NCBI RefSeq assembly: GCF_001475935.1
Contig: NZ_LDQA01000021.1
Span: 147,556 to 211,555 of the forward strand
DNA length: 64,000 bases
From: Aureimonas ureilytica
GTDB lineage: Bacteria; Pseudomonadota; Alphaproteobacteria; Rhizobiales; Rhizobiaceae
Direction: 5' to 3'
Positions 25,962 to 35,282 of this stretch are shown here, piece after piece (position 1 is the first letter of the stretch; each line of letters starts with the position of its first letter). The notes under the pieces were generated by a model. That model was not told where the DNA came from, searched no databases, and saw only the letters and a list, made by a program, of their open reading frames with translations. Both the position numbers and the translations under genes were made by a program.

Positions 25962-27188
25962 ATGACCAAGTCCGCCACTGACGCGCCCGACGCGACGGAA
26001 CGCGCCCCGACCGACCGGCCGGCCCGCACCGACGCTCCCAAGCTGGAAATCGTCGGCCGCAAGAATGACGCCGCGCCCGCGCAGGCGGCCGAGGCCAAGC
26101 CTGCCGCCGCGCAGCCCAAGAAGAAGGGCGGCCTGAAGAAGCTCATCTTCGGCGCGCTGCTTCTGGGCGCGATCGGCGGCGGCGCCTGGTACGGCCATCA
26201 ATGGTGGATGAACGGGCGCTTCATGGTGACGACCGACGACGCCTATGTCGGCGCCGACATGGCGATCCTCTCGCCCAAGGTCACCGGCTATATCCAGTCC
26301 GTTCCCGTCACCGAGAATCAGAGCGTGAAGGCGGGCGACCCGATCATTGTGATCGATGGCGGGGACTACGCGCTGGCGCTCCGCTCCACTGATGCCAAGA
26401 TCGCCGCGCAGAACGCCACGATCACGCGCATCAAGGCGCAGCAGGCCGCAGCCGTGCAGCAGGTGGCCGAAGCCGAAGCCAATCGCGAAGCAGCCATCGC
26501 GGCGGTCAATCAGTCCGATCTCGACCTGCGCCGCGCCAGCGATCTGGTGCGCTCTGGCACCTCGGCCCAGGCCCCGCTCGATCAGGCCCGCTCGGCCAAG
26601 GCGCAGGCTGACGCCAAGCTTGCCGGCGCGGACGCCTCGCTCTCGGCCGCCAAGGCCAATGTCGCGGTGTTCGACGCGCAGATCACCGAGGCGGAAGCCG
26701 CGCTGCCGAGCCTTCAGGTGGCGCATGATCAGGCCGAGCGCGATCTGTCCTTCACGACGATCCGCGCGCCCTATGACGGCGTCGTCGGCAATCTTTCGGC
26801 CCAGCCGGGCGATCTCGTGTCGCCGGGGCGTCGTCTGGCGGCCATCGTCCCGCTCGATCAGGTCTATGTGGACGCGAACTTCAAGGAAACGCAGCTCCAC
26901 CAGATCGCGCTCGGCGAAAAGGTGCGCATCGAAGTCGACGCCATGCCGGGCGTCGAGGTCGAAGGCAAGGTCGTCTCGCTTTCGCCCGCCTCCGGTTCGG
27001 TCTTCTCGCTGCTACCGGCGGACAACGCGACGGGCAACTTCACCAAGATCGTGCAGCGCGTTCCCGTGCGCATCGAGATCGACCGCGCGGACGAGCAGGC
27101 GAGCCTCCTGCGCCCCGGCCTGTCGGTGACGGTCGCCGTCGATACGCGCACCGCGCCGGGCGCGGTCAAGAGCGCCGAGGCGAAGTAA
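25962..27188 (+). CDS. emrA: EmrA-like HlyD-family membrane fusion protein
   Basis: A 408-residue periplasmic adaptor. A long Ala/Pro/Lys-rich cytoplasmic lead (1-55) precedes one helix at about 59-77 (LIFGALLLGAIGGGAWYG). The barrel-sandwich starts at TTDDAYVGADMAILSPKVTGYI, a coiled-coil hairpin covers about 145-265, and the return strand is FTTIRAPYDGVVGNLSAQPGD. It links the MFS pump EmrB to an outer-membrane TolC-type channel, not seen in the window. Controlled by the divergent TetR protein. Confidence 0.92.
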   Translation: MTKSATDAPDATERAPTDRPARTDAPKLEIVGRKNDAAPAQAAEAKPAAAQPKKKGGLKKLIFGALLLGAIGGGAWYGHQWWMNGRFMVTTDDAYVGADMAILSPKVTGYIQSVPVTENQSVKAGDPIIVIDGGDYALALRSTDAKIAAQNATITRIKAQQAAAVQQVAEAEANREAAIAAVNQSDLDLRRASDLVRSGTSAQAPLDQARSAKAQADAKLAGADASLSAAKANVAVFDAQITEAEAALPSLQVAHDQAERDLSFTTIRAPYDGVVGNLSAQPGDLVSPGRRLAAIVPLDQVYVDANFKETQLHQIALGEKVRIEVDAMPGVEVEGKVVSLSPASGSVFSLLPADNATGNFTKIVQRVPVRIEIDRADEQASLLRPGLSVTVAVDTRTAPGAVKSAEAK

Positions 27189-27365
27189 AGCGGTGGGAGG
27201 GGCGGGGAGACTCGCCTCCGGCCCCCATAATGCGATGCCCTTGCCTGTGGAAGCCGATGCGCTCCCACGGGCACCATGCCCTTGTCTCCGCCGCCGCGCC
27301 CCTTCGCGCGCCGACGCCTGTTCGTTTCCGTGGCCGGGCGAGATGCTCGGCGGGAGCCAAGCCCC

Positions 27366-28964
27366 ATGTCCTCCGTCACAGCCGATTCCAAACTGCCTGC
27401 CCGCCCCGCCGCGCCGACATCGGGCGGCGGCGACACGATCCCCATGCGCCGAATGCTGGCTTTCATGGCCATGGTCTTCGGCATGTTCATGGCGATCCTC
27501 GACATTCAGATCGTCTCGGCTTCGCTTGCGGAAATTCAGGCCGGCCTATCCGCCTCGACCGACGAGATCGCCTGGGTGCAGACGGCCTATCTGATCGCCG
27601 AAGTGGTGATGATCCCGCTATCGGGCTTTCTCGCCCGCATGATGTCGACGCGCATCCTCTTCACGCTGGCGGCGGCGGGCTTCACGCTGTCCTCGGCGCT
27701 CTGCGCGACGGCCACCAATATCGATCAGATGATCTTCTACCGCGCCATCCAGGGCTTCATCGGCGGCGGCATGATCCCGAGCGTCTTCGCGGCCGCCTTC
27801 ACCATCTTCCCCCCCTCCAAGCGCGCCGTCGTCTCGCCCATGATCGGCCTCGTGGCGACGCTGGCTCCCACCATCGGCCCGACGGTCGGCGGCTATCTCA
27901 GCCACGCCCTGTCCTGGCACTGGCTGTTTCTCGTCAACGTGCCCTTCGGCATCCTCGTGACACTGGCGGTCTGGAACCTCGTGGATTTCGACAAGCCGGA
28001 ATGGTCGCTCTTTTCCAAGTTCGACTGGTTCGGCCTGCTCGGCATGGCGGCCTTTCTCGGCTCGCTCGAATATGTGCTGGAAGAAGGCCCGCTGGACGAC
28101 TGGTTCGAAAGCAAGACCATCGTCGTCATGAGCGTGATCCTCGTGGTTGGCGCGGGGCTGTTTCTCTACCGCGCCTTCACCGCCAAGGAGCCGATCGTCG
28201 ATCTCACGGCCTTCACCAACCGTAACTTCGCCTTCGGCTCGCTCTTCTCCTTCATCATGGGCGTCGGGCTCTATGGCCTGACCTATCTCTACCCGGTCTA
28301 TCTCGGCCGCATTCGGGGCTATGATTCGCTGATGATCGGCGAGACCATGTTCGTCTCGGGTCTGGCGATGTTCTTCACCGCGCCGCTCTCGGGCAAACTC
28401 TCCTCCAAGCTCGATCCGCGCGTCATGATGGCCATGGGCTTCTCGGCCTTCGGCCTCGGCACCTGGCTGATGAGCGGGCTGACGCATGACTGGGATTTCT
28501 ACGAGCTTCTGATCCCGCAATTGCTGCGCGGCTTCGGGCTGATGATGGCCATGGTGCCGATCAACAATATCGCGCTCGGAACCCTGCCGCCGCAGAAGAT
28601 GAAGGGCGCGTCCGGCCTCTACAATCTGACGCGCAATCTCGGTGGCGCGGTGGGTCTTGCCATCATCAACACGATGATCAACGACCGCACGGTCCTGCAC
28701 TATGATCGCTTGGCCGAGCGCGTGCGCTGGGGCAGCCAGATCGCCGAAGACCGGCTGAACGACATGGCCTCCAGCTTCAACGCGGCCGGTCTCGACGGGG
28801 CCAATGTCGCGCTCAAGCAGATGAGCGGCCTCATTCACCGCGAGGCGAGCGTCATGGCCTTTTCGGACGTGTTCGTGATGCTGACGGGGTTGTTCGTTGC
28901 GCTCTGCTTTCTGACGGTCATGATCCGCCGTCCCTCCGCCAGCGTGAAGGTGGACGCGCACTGA
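27366..28964 (+). CDS. emrB: EmrB-like DHA2 multidrug efflux transporter (MFS)
   Basis: A 532-residue, 14-helix MFS transporter. Motif D1-type segment FMAILDIQIVSASLAEIQ in helix 1, motif A region SGFLARMMSTRILF, and the antiporter motif C LAPTIGPTVGGYL in helix 5. A long loop before the last helix (HYDRLAERVRWG...) is typical of EmrB. It exports hydrophobic compounds by proton antiport with EmrA. The ATG at 27366 is chosen (GGGAG 11 bases upstream); the open frame back to 27276 is Arg-rich leader. It lies 177 bp after emrA. Confidence 0.92.
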   Translation: MSSVTADSKLPARPAAPTSGGGDTIPMRRMLAFMAMVFGMFMAILDIQIVSASLAEIQAGLSASTDEIAWVQTAYLIAEVVMIPLSGFLARMMSTRILFTLAAAGFTLSSALCATATNIDQMIFYRAIQGFIGGGMIPSVFAAAFTIFPPSKRAVVSPMIGLVATLAPTIGPTVGGYLSHALSWHWLFLVNVPFGILVTLAVWNLVDFDKPEWSLFSKFDWFGLLGMAAFLGSLEYVLEEGPLDDWFESKTIVVMSVILVVGAGLFLYRAFTAKEPIVDLTAFTNRNFAFGSLFSFIMGVGLYGLTYLYPVYLGRIRGYDSLMIGETMFVSGLAMFFTAPLSGKLSSKLDPRVMMAMGFSAFGLGTWLMSGLTHDWDFYELLIPQLLRGFGLMMAMVPINNIALGTLPPQKMKGASGLYNLTRNLGGAVGLAIINTMINDRTVLHYDRLAERVRWGSQIAEDRLNDMASSFNAAGLDGANVALKQMSGLIHREASVMAFSDVFVMLTGLFVALCFLTVMIRRPSASVKVDAH

Positions 28965-28970
28965 CGATCA

Positions 28971-28999
28971 GAGACCGGGGCTGCCTCAGCCCCGGTCTC
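28971..28999. terminator. Hairpin between convergent emrB and phosphatase genes
   Basis: A perfect 13-bp stem (GAGACCGGGGCTG 28971-28983 with CAGCCCCGGTCTC 28987-28999) and a 3-base loop. It includes the stop codon of the phosphatase gene. There is no T-run on either side, but the position between two convergent stops suggests a shared transcription stop or mRNA-end protector. Confidence 0.55.
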
Positions 29000-29429
29000 G
29001 CAGTTCCGTCAGCTTGGTCTGGATGCGTCGGAAGACGTCGCGATAGGCGTCGAGAATCTGTCCCCGGCTGCCGTTGACGATGGACGGGTCGGGCATCGGC
29101 CAGAATTCCACGGCCGTGGCATCCGCCCCGGTCGCGCTCATGGCGGCGTGATGGGCCTCGGGCGAGAGGGTGATCACGAGGTCGAAATAGCCGTCCCCCA
29201 GATCCTCCCATTTCTGCGGCTTGCGGTCGCCGAGCGACAGGCCCTGCTCGGCCAGGATCACATCCACGAACGGATCGCGCTCCCCGTCCTTCACGCCGAC
29301 CGAGGCGATATAGATGGAGGGCGGCAGGACGGATCGGGCAATGGCTTCGGCCATGGGCGAGCGGATCGAGTTCGCGCCGCAGACGAAGAGGATGGAATCG
29401 ACCTTGCGAGCGGGGGAGGGAGCGCTCAT
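28986..29429 (-). CDS. Low-molecular-weight protein-tyrosine phosphatase family protein
   Basis: A 147-residue enzyme. The P-loop VCGANSIRSPMAEA has the CX5R form with C17 and R23, and the general acid is in MPDPSIVNG. LMW-PTPs remove phosphate from tyrosine or, in related arsenate reductases, reduce arsenate; the DP motif favours phosphatase. In many rhizobia this gene follows UPF0262 and hisD, as here. Whether it acts on a BY-kinase is doubtful, because the nearest kinase-like protein in the window lacks its Walker A. Confidence 0.87.
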   Translation of the reverse strand: MSAPSPARKVDSILFVCGANSIRSPMAEAIARSVLPPSIYIASVGVKDGERDPFVDVILAEQGLSLGDRKPQKWEDLGDGYFDLVITLSPEAHHAAMSATGADATAVEFWPMPDPSIVNGSRGQILDAYRDVFRRIQTKLTELRDRG

Positions 29430-29484
29430 GCGGTGTATGCCTCCCGGTGTGTGATGGTCTCGGCGTTCAACCCGCTGGCCTCCC

Positions 29485-29952
29485 TCACGTGCGCCGATGC
29501 AGAACGCAGATCAGCGTGAAGAGACGCCGCGCCGTGTCCTTGTCCAGTTCGATCTTGCCCTTCAGCCGCTCGCGCAGGAGGTCCGATCCGTCATTGTGTA
29601 TGCCCCGCCGACCCATGTCGATCGCCTCGATCTGCGAGGGCGTCGCCGTGCGGATCGCCTCGTGATAGCTGTCGCAGATCAGGAAATAGTCCCGGATGAC
29701 GCGACGGAAGGGTGTCAGCGAGAGAATGTGAACGGCCAATGGCTGGCCGCCCTCGTCCGTGACGTCGAAGACGAGGCGGCGGTCGGCCAGCGCGAGCTTC
29801 AGCCGAAAGCGTCCGCCGGGATGACCTTCGAGGTCGAAGAGGTTCTCCTCGATCAGGTCCACGATCGCGACGGCGCGATCATGCTCCACATCGGGCGCCG
29901 CGCGCCCGATCGATTCATCGAGGTCGATCGAAACCAGGCGTCCGCGCTCCAT
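29485..29952 (-). CDS. UPF0262 family protein
   Basis: A 155-residue protein of the alphaproteobacterial UPF0262 family, function unknown. Recognisable features are the N-terminal VSIDLDE, the central [10 protein letters not shown] and [20 protein letters not shown], and the C-terminal RRGIHNDGS with [16 protein letters not shown]. Normal length for the family. It lies eight bases after hisD and was probably co-transcribed with it, as in other Rhizobiales. Confidence 0.9.
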   Translation of the reverse strand: MERGRLVSIDLDESIGRAAPDVEHDRAVAIVDLIEENLFDLEGHPGGRFRLKLALADRRLVFDVTDEGGQPLAVHILSLTPFRRVIRDYFLICDSYHEAIRTATPSQIEAIDMGRRGIHNDGSDLLRERLKGKIELDKDTARRLFTLICVLHRRT

Positions 29953-29960
29953 GAGGTCCT

Positions 29961-31256
29961 CTAGAGATTGAGCCGGATGGCGACGGATCGCCCATGCGCG
30001 TCGAGTCCTTCGACGCGGGCAAGTTCGATGGCCGAGGGGCCGAGTTCGCGCAGCGCCTCGGCCGAAAGCTTGAGGATCGAGGTGCGCTTCACGAAATCGA
30101 GCACCGAAAGGCCGGAGGAGAAGCGCGCCGAGCGCGCCGTCGGCAGAACATGGTTCGATCCGCCGACATAATCACCGATGACTTCGGGCGTGTGGCGGCC
30201 GAGGAACACGGCGCCGGCATTGCGGATGCGGGCAAACAGCGCGTCCGGGTCGTCGGTTGCGATTTCCAGATGCTCGGCGGCGATGCGGTCGGCAAGGGGT
30301 GGGGCGTCGCGCAGAAGATCGCTCACCACGATCACCGCGCCGAACTCGGCCCAGCTCGCGCTGGCGGTTTCGGAGCGCGAGAGCGTTTGAAGCTGGCGCT
30401 CCACGGCTGCTTCCACGCGGGCGGCGAGGTCTTCGCTATCGGTGAGCAGGATCGACTGCGCCGCCCGGTCGTGCTCGGCCTGGGCCAGAAGATCGGCGGC
30501 CAGCCAGTCCGGGTCGTTGTCGGCATCGGCGATCACGAGCACTTCGGATGGACCGGCGATCATGTCGATGCCGACCGTGCCGAAGACCTGCCGCTTGGCG
30601 CTTGCCACATAGGCATTGCCAGGGCCGACGATCTTCGCGACGGGGGCGATGCTTTCCGTGCCATAGGCGAGCGCCGCGACGGCCTGTGCCCCGCCGACGC
30701 GGTAGATCTCGGACACGCCCGCGATGCGCGCGGCGGCCAGCACCAGCGGGTTGAGCGCGCCGCGCATGGCCGGCACGACCATGGCGATGCGCTCGACGCC
30801 CGCCACCTTGGCCGGCACGGCGTTCATCAGGACGGAAGAGGGATAGCTCGCCGCCCCACCCGGCACATAAAGGCCGACCGATTCCACCGCCGTCCAGCGC
30901 GAGCCGAGCTCGGCACCGATTGCGTCCATATAGCGGTCGTCTTTCGGCATCTGCCGGATATGGTGGCTTTCGATGCGGCGATGGGCGAGGTCTAGGGCGG
31001 CGCGCGTTTTTGGCGGCGTCGCCTCCAGCGCGGCCTCGATTTCGGCCTCCGGCACGCGCAGCGTCTCGGGCGTCAGTTCCAGATGGTCGAAGCGCGCGGT
31101 CAGCTCGATCAGCGCCGCGTCGCCGCGCTGGCGCACGTCCGACACGATCTCGCGCACGGTGGCTTCGACATCCACCGAAGCCTCGCGCTTGGCGGCCAGA
31201 AGCGCGCGGAAACGCTGTTCGAAATCCGGTTCGCTGATATGGAGCCGTTGCGGCAC
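29961..31256 (-). CDS. hisD: Histidinol dehydrogenase
   Basis: A 431-residue enzyme of the last two oxidation steps from L-histidinol to L-histidine, with NAD+ and zinc. Signature segments are [68 protein letters not shown] and the zinc-site [19 protein letters not shown] and GGSNHVLPT are near the end. Length is standard. It stands in a DUF2948-hisD-UPF0262-phosphatase series, not in a his operon, which is the usual alphaproteobacterial placement. Confidence 0.97.
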   Translation of the reverse strand: MPQRLHISEPDFEQRFRALLAAKREASVDVEATVREIVSDVRQRGDAALIELTARFDHLELTPETLRVPEAEIEAALEATPPKTRAALDLAHRRIESHHIRQMPKDDRYMDAIGAELGSRWTAVESVGLYVPGGAASYPSSVLMNAVPAKVAGVERIAMVVPAMRGALNPLVLAAARIAGVSEIYRVGGAQAVAALAYGTESIAPVAKIVGPGNAYVASAKRQVFGTVGIDMIAGPSEVLVIADADNDPDWLAADLLAQAEHDRAAQSILLTDSEDLAARVEAAVERQLQTLSRSETASASWAEFGAVIVVSDLLRDAPPLADRIAAEHLEIATDDPDALFARIRNAGAVFLGRHTPEVIGDYVGGSNHVLPTARSARFSSGLSVLDFVKRTSILKLSAEALRELGPSAIELARVEGLDAHGRSVAIRLNL

Positions 31257-31301
31257 GTCAGGCCCTCTTTCCCGGCGCGCCGTCCGCTCCCGTCGCCCGT
31301 G

Positions 31302-31754
31302 TCAACCCTTGTCGTGGTCGGGCCGCGACGGGGTGCTCCAGGCGGCGCCGAGATCGGTCAGCTGCGCTTCGATACATTCGACATCGAGCCTTATCGCGGC
31401 ACCGCCCGCGAACACAAGGTCGATCGTGCCCGAAGGGTCGTCCGTCACGCTCCAACGAATGGCGAGAAGCGCCAGCACGGCGTCCTCATCGGCCTGTGCG
31501 AAGCCGCTGCGCTTGACCGATGTCACGCGGTCGAAATGCAGGACACTGCGCCGACGCTCGTATTCCCCTTGCCGGCGAAACAGGCCGCGACGGGGCGGCG
31601 CCTTTTCCCAGACGAAGCGGTTCATCGGCAGGGTGAACTGCCGGCGCGCGCCCGAGAAGCTGATGTCGCCAAGCCGAATCACGGCGTCCTGCACATGGGC
31701 CGACACGATGTCGAGATCGCCCCGATCGAGCGCCATCAATCGAAGAAGGTCCAT
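31302..31754 (-). CDS. DUF2948 family protein
   Basis: A 150-residue protein of the alphaproteobacterial DUF2948 family; function unknown. It has ALDRGDLDIVSAHVQDAVIRLGD at the N-terminus, FTLPMNRFVWEK and RRSVLHFDRVTSVKRSG in the middle, and the acidic VECIEAQLTDLG near the end. It lies 45 bp upstream of hisD in the same direction, the usual order. In relatives murA commonly precedes it; here a glycosyltransferase of the EPS locus does. Confidence 0.9.
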   Translation of the reverse strand: MDLLRLMALDRGDLDIVSAHVQDAVIRLGDISFSGARRQFTLPMNRFVWEKAPPRRGLFRRQGEYERRRSVLHFDRVTSVKRSGFAQADEDAVLALLAIRWSVTDDPSGTIDLVFAGGAAIRLDVECIEAQLTDLGAAWSTPSRPDHDKG

Positions 31755-31844
31755 TGCGACTGCTGCTCCTCATTGCTCTGCCGCATAGGAGCTAGGGCAT
31801 TGCGCGGAAAAGTGCGACGGCCGAGACTGAAATCCGGGGCGGTT

Positions 31845-32840
31845 TCAGTTGCTTTCGGGCTTTCGATATTGCTCCCCGACCCGGCCGAATTCGCCCTGAA
31901 GCCGGCCGAGCGCGATCTGAATGTGGTAGAGGCCGATCAGGAGCGAGCGCGAACGTAGCGCCAGCGCCACCGAGCGCGGCGGGGCGGCGAGCGCGAGGGC
32001 CAGGCTCTTGGCGAGCGTTCGCGCGCGCCCGTCGCGCCCACGCTGCACCAGCGTCGAGAGCGCGCCGTTGCGCAGCGAGCGAGCGTTGATCCAGGAAAAC
32101 TCCGTGCGCCGCTTCGGAACGACCTCCCGCACCGCCGCCTCGCGGCACCAGCCGAAGCGAAAGCCCGCCTCCCGGCAGCGCGAGAAGAGATCGGCGTCGC
32201 CGCCGCCCGTGAAGTTGAAGCGCGGGTCGAACAGGGGTTCGCGCATGCGATCCAGAACGGCCGCGCGAATCGCGACATTGCCCGACGACACCAGCGTCGG
32301 CACCGGCCCGCTCGCATCGAAGGGCGGGCGAAACACGGGATGCGCGGCCAGCCCCTGCTTGGCGGCATCCTCGAACACGGGAATCTGCGGCGCGCCGGTG
32401 ACATTGACATCCAGGCGATCCAGCGCCGCCAGATGGGCCTCGATCCAGTCCTGCGCGGCTTCCTCGTCATCGTCGATGATCAGTGCCACCTGAAGCGCGG
32501 GATAGAAGCGCCGCGCGGCGGCAAAGCCGGCATTATAGGCCGAGCAATTGCCGCGCTCATGCGCCACCACGACGAGGCCCGTCAGCGATCCGCTTTCGAA
32601 CAGCGGGCGCGCCGCCTCCAGCCCTTCGCGCCCTTCGGAATCGTTTTCCACGAGCACGATCGCGAAAGGGCGGTGCGTGGTCTGCGCTTGGAGCGACGCC
32701 AGCGTGCGCAGCACGAGATCGGGCCGACGGAAGGTCGGCACCACGACCACGATCTCCCGCTCCGCCCCATGATTCGGCGACAGGGCTTCGACCGTGACGG
32801 CGGTTGGCAGGCGATCGAGGGGCAGGGGCGTGGGTTCCAT
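31845..32840 (-). CDS. Glycosyltransferase family 2 protein
   Basis: A 331-residue GT-A enzyme from the ATG at 32840. N-terminal Rossmann start VVVVPTFRRPDLVLRTLASLQAQ, the metal site in LIIDDDEEAAQDW, and acceptor-side segments FNFTGGGDADLFSRCREAGFRFGW and VVPKRRTEFSWINARSLRNG. It adds a sugar to the EPS repeat unit; specificity is unknown. Longer starts exist at 32927 (ATG) and 33008, but the last would overlap the divergent DUF6492 gene. It opens the second half of the EPS locus. Confidence 0.84.
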   Translation of the reverse strand: MEPTPLPLDRLPTAVTVEALSPNHGAEREIVVVVPTFRRPDLVLRTLASLQAQTTHRPFAIVLVENDSEGREGLEAARPLFESGSLTGLVVVAHERGNCSAYNAGFAAARRFYPALQVALIIDDDEEAAQDWIEAHLAALDRLDVNVTGAPQIPVFEDAAKQGLAAHPVFRPPFDASGPVPTLVSSGNVAIRAAVLDRMREPLFDPRFNFTGGGDADLFSRCREAGFRFGWCREAAVREVVPKRRTEFSWINARSLRNGALSTLVQRGRDGRARTLAKSLALALAAPPRSVALALRSRSLLIGLYHIQIALGRLQGEFGRVGEQYRKPESN

Positions 32841-32994
32841 GGGGGAAACTTGCCGCAAATCGATGAATGATCCTTCAAGAGCTTCCCCCGCGTCATCACC
32901 CAATTGACGGATCGCTCCCACTGCCATGATAGATGTCACCTTGAAACGATCGGCTGAGGCCTGTCGGTAGGGGAGCCCAGGCGCGGACAGATCG

Positions 32995-33873
32995 ATGCCC
33001 TTTTCCATCGCGCTCGTGACATCATCCTATCGCGGCGATCTGGAACGCTGTCGCCTCCTGTGCGACAGCGTGGACCGCTTCGTGACCGGCCATGCCATCC
33101 ACTACATTCTGGTCGAGGCCGCCGATCTCGCCGCCTTTCGCGTCTTCGAGGGGCCCAACCGCAGGGTCGTGTGCGAGCGGGATATCCTGCCCGTCTGGCT
33201 TCGCCCGATCCCCGATCCGCTCGATCGACGTCGACGGCTCTGGTTGTCTCCCTTCGGCCTCCCGCTGCGCGGCTGGCATGTGCAGCAGCTTCGGCGCATT
33301 GCCATGGGCGCGGCCATGGCGGAAGACGTGCTGGTGTCCCTGGATTCCGATGTCGTGTTCGTGCGCCCCTTCGATGTCGGCCATTTCCGACAGGGCGAGG
33401 CGGTGCGCTTCTACCGCCGCGCCGAGGGCTTGGCGGCGGTCGAGCCCGCGCGCCGTGCCGAGCATGAGCGGTGGGCACGGCGAGCGGCTCGGCTTCTGGG
33501 CCTCGCGCGCGAGCCCGTTCCAGCTGCGACCTACATCACCACGCTGATCGCCTGGCGTCGCGATACGGTTCGGGACATGCTGGCGCGCATCGCCCGCACG
33601 ACGCATCGCCCGGCCATGATGGCGCTGGTCAGTTCACGCGCCCTGTCGGAATGCACGATTTATGGCCGCTTCGTGGACGAGGCGGAGGAGCGGCCGGAGC
33701 GCCATGTGGCGACCGACGAGCGGCTCTGCGCGGTTTACTGGGACGGGCCGCCGCTGGATGAGGCAGGCCTCGAACGCTTTCTGACCGGACTTTCGCCCGA
33801 GCAGGTGGCGCTGGGACTTCAGTCCTTTACCGGCACGGACCCCGCCATCATCCGGCGCGTCGTCGGCATCTAA
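32995..33873 (+). CDS. DUF6492 family putative glycosyltransferase
   Basis: A 292-residue protein. The N-terminus FSIALVTSSYRGDLERCRLLCDSVDRF and the DxD-type motif LVSLDSDVVFVRPFD fit a GT-A glycosyltransferase fold of the DUF6492 family seen in rhizobial polysaccharide clusters. Later ALSECTIYGRFVDE resembles the acceptor-facing segment. No signal peptide or membrane helix is seen. Divergent from the GT2 gene; convergent with the flippase. Confidence 0.75.
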   Translation: MPFSIALVTSSYRGDLERCRLLCDSVDRFVTGHAIHYILVEAADLAAFRVFEGPNRRVVCERDILPVWLRPIPDPLDRRRRLWLSPFGLPLRGWHVQQLRRIAMGAAMAEDVLVSLDSDVVFVRPFDVGHFRQGEAVRFYRRAEGLAAVEPARRAEHERWARRAARLLGLAREPVPAATYITTLIAWRRDTVRDMLARIARTTHRPAMMALVSSRALSECTIYGRFVDEAEERPERHVATDERLCAVYWDGPPLDEAGLERFLTGLSPEQVALGLQSFTGTDPAIIRRVVGI

Positions 33874-33883
33874 GAGCTCGTCC

Positions 33884-33915
33884 GAAAAGCCCGCCGGGTA
33901 CTTTCCAGACGGGCT
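33884..33915 (-). terminator. Rho-independent terminator after the second flippase gene
   Basis: On the minus strand AGCCCGTCTGG, loop AAAGTA, CCCGGCGGGCT (one wobble and one mismatch in 11 bp) is followed by TTTT. It lies just past the flippase stop at 33930, between convergent genes. Confidence 0.65.
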
Positions 33916-33929
33916 CTGAGATCGCACGC

Positions 33930-35252
33930 TCAGGCCGCCGCGATGTCGGGCGCGCCGGACGGGCCGTCGCGCGGCAAGCGGCTGCGCCAGTCGAGCGCGA
34001 TATAGGTGGCCCCGGCCGAAGCGATCCAGAGCGCGGCGAAGACACCGTTCAGCCCGAGGATCCACTGATCGTCCGGCGTGGTGGCCGCCCCTTGCAGGAG
34101 CAGCGTCAGGAAGCCTGCCTTGAGAAGACCCAGAAGCGCCAGGATCGCCGCGCGCATGCCCGTGCGCCCCCGCGCGTAGAGCAACTCGCTTTGATATTCG
34201 ACGAGGTTGCGGAAGGCCGGCACGAGAAGCACCAGAAGCACGAGCGGCGCGGCGTCGGCGACATTGCGCCCGAGCAGCGTCGGCGCGACCGCAAGGATCA
34301 GCCCGAGCACCCCCATTCCGGCGACCGACACCAGCGCGATGCCGCCCTCCGTCATCCAGCGTCGCCGCCAGGACTGCAGAAGCCCCGGTGTGCGGATCAG
34401 CTTCTGCACGATCATCATGTTGAAGGAGCGCACCGGCAGCGCCGTCAGGTCGATGAGGCGCATCAGCATGGCATAGATGCCGGCGATCGCCGGCCCGCCG
34501 AGCGACAACACCAGAAGCTTGTCCATCTCGGATTGGAGATAGAACAGGATCTCCGCGCCCGCGACGGCGAGACTGTCGCCGAGGCGGCGCAGGTAAAGGG
34601 CCGGACGCCAGCGAAGCCGCTGGCGCGGATAGAAGAGCACGATTCCGAGCAGCGCCGACCCGGCATTGGCTGCGAAGTAGAAGACGCTCCACGACAGGAG
34701 ATCGGTCTGGGCAAGGCCGGCATGAGCGAACAGAAGGGCGGCGAGCGCCTTGGCGGCCGAGCCGACGATCACCAGCACCGAGGCGCGCCCGAAGCGCCCC
34801 ATGCCGTTGTTGACGATGCACACGACCTCCAGCGAGCGCCAGCCGATGATTTCGGCCGCGACCACCAGCGCGAAGGGGAGAAGGCCCATGTCGCCTTCGA
34901 AGACGAGCCCGTAAAAGCCGAGCGCCACCAAGGCCACCACGGGCATGGAGGCGAGAAGCGCCGCCAGATAGCCCGCCGTATAGGCGCCGATGAGGTGCGG
35001 CTTGCGCGTGGCCGCGCGGTAGAGCGGCGACACGAAGCCGAAGCCGGCAATGCGCGACAGGACGATGCCCGTGCCCGACGCCGTGGCGAAAAGGCCGAAG
35101 CCGGCAATGCTCAATGCATTCGCAACGGCTGTGAAATACAAGAGAGACAGGACCAGCCGCCCCGCCGAGCCGCCGATCAGCTTGGTATAATCGCGCAGAA
35201 GGTGAAGATTGGCATGACCCATCCGAGCCAGGCCACGGATCGCTCCGCGCAT
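33930..35252 (-). CDS. Polysaccharide flippase, second copy
   Basis: A 440-residue membrane protein with about 12 hydrophobic segments of the MATE/PST exporter type, for example LVLSLLYFTAVANALSIAGFG near the start and PLVLLVLLVPAFRNLVEYQSELL later. The conserved pattern of an N-terminal IGGSAGR before helix 1 fits Wzx-like flippases. It shows no close likeness to the copy at 3865-5139, so the two were not made by recent duplication. The GGGAGAGAC six bases before the ATG at 35252 decides the start; the longer frame (GTG at 35339) would overlap the GH10 gene. Confidence 0.83.
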   Translation of the reverse strand: MRGAIRGLARMGHANLHLLRDYTKLIGGSAGRLVLSLLYFTAVANALSIAGFGLFATASGTGIVLSRIAGFGFVSPLYRAATRKPHLIGAYTAGYLAALLASMPVVALVALGFYGLVFEGDMGLLPFALVVAAEIIGWRSLEVVCIVNNGMGRFGRASVLVIVGSAAKALAALLFAHAGLAQTDLLSWSVFYFAANAGSALLGIVLFYPRQRLRWRPALYLRRLGDSLAVAGAEILFYLQSEMDKLLVLSLGGPAIAGIYAMLMRLIDLTALPVRSFNMMIVQKLIRTPGLLQSWRRRWMTEGGIALVSVAGMGVLGLILAVAPTLLGRNVADAAPLVLLVLLVPAFRNLVEYQSELLYARGRTGMRAAILALLGLLKAGFLTLLLQGAATTPDDQWILGLNGVFAALWIASAGATYIALDWRSRLPRDGPSGAPDIAAA

Positions 35253-35282
35253 TCCGTCTCTCCCTTCCATCCGATAGAGCGC

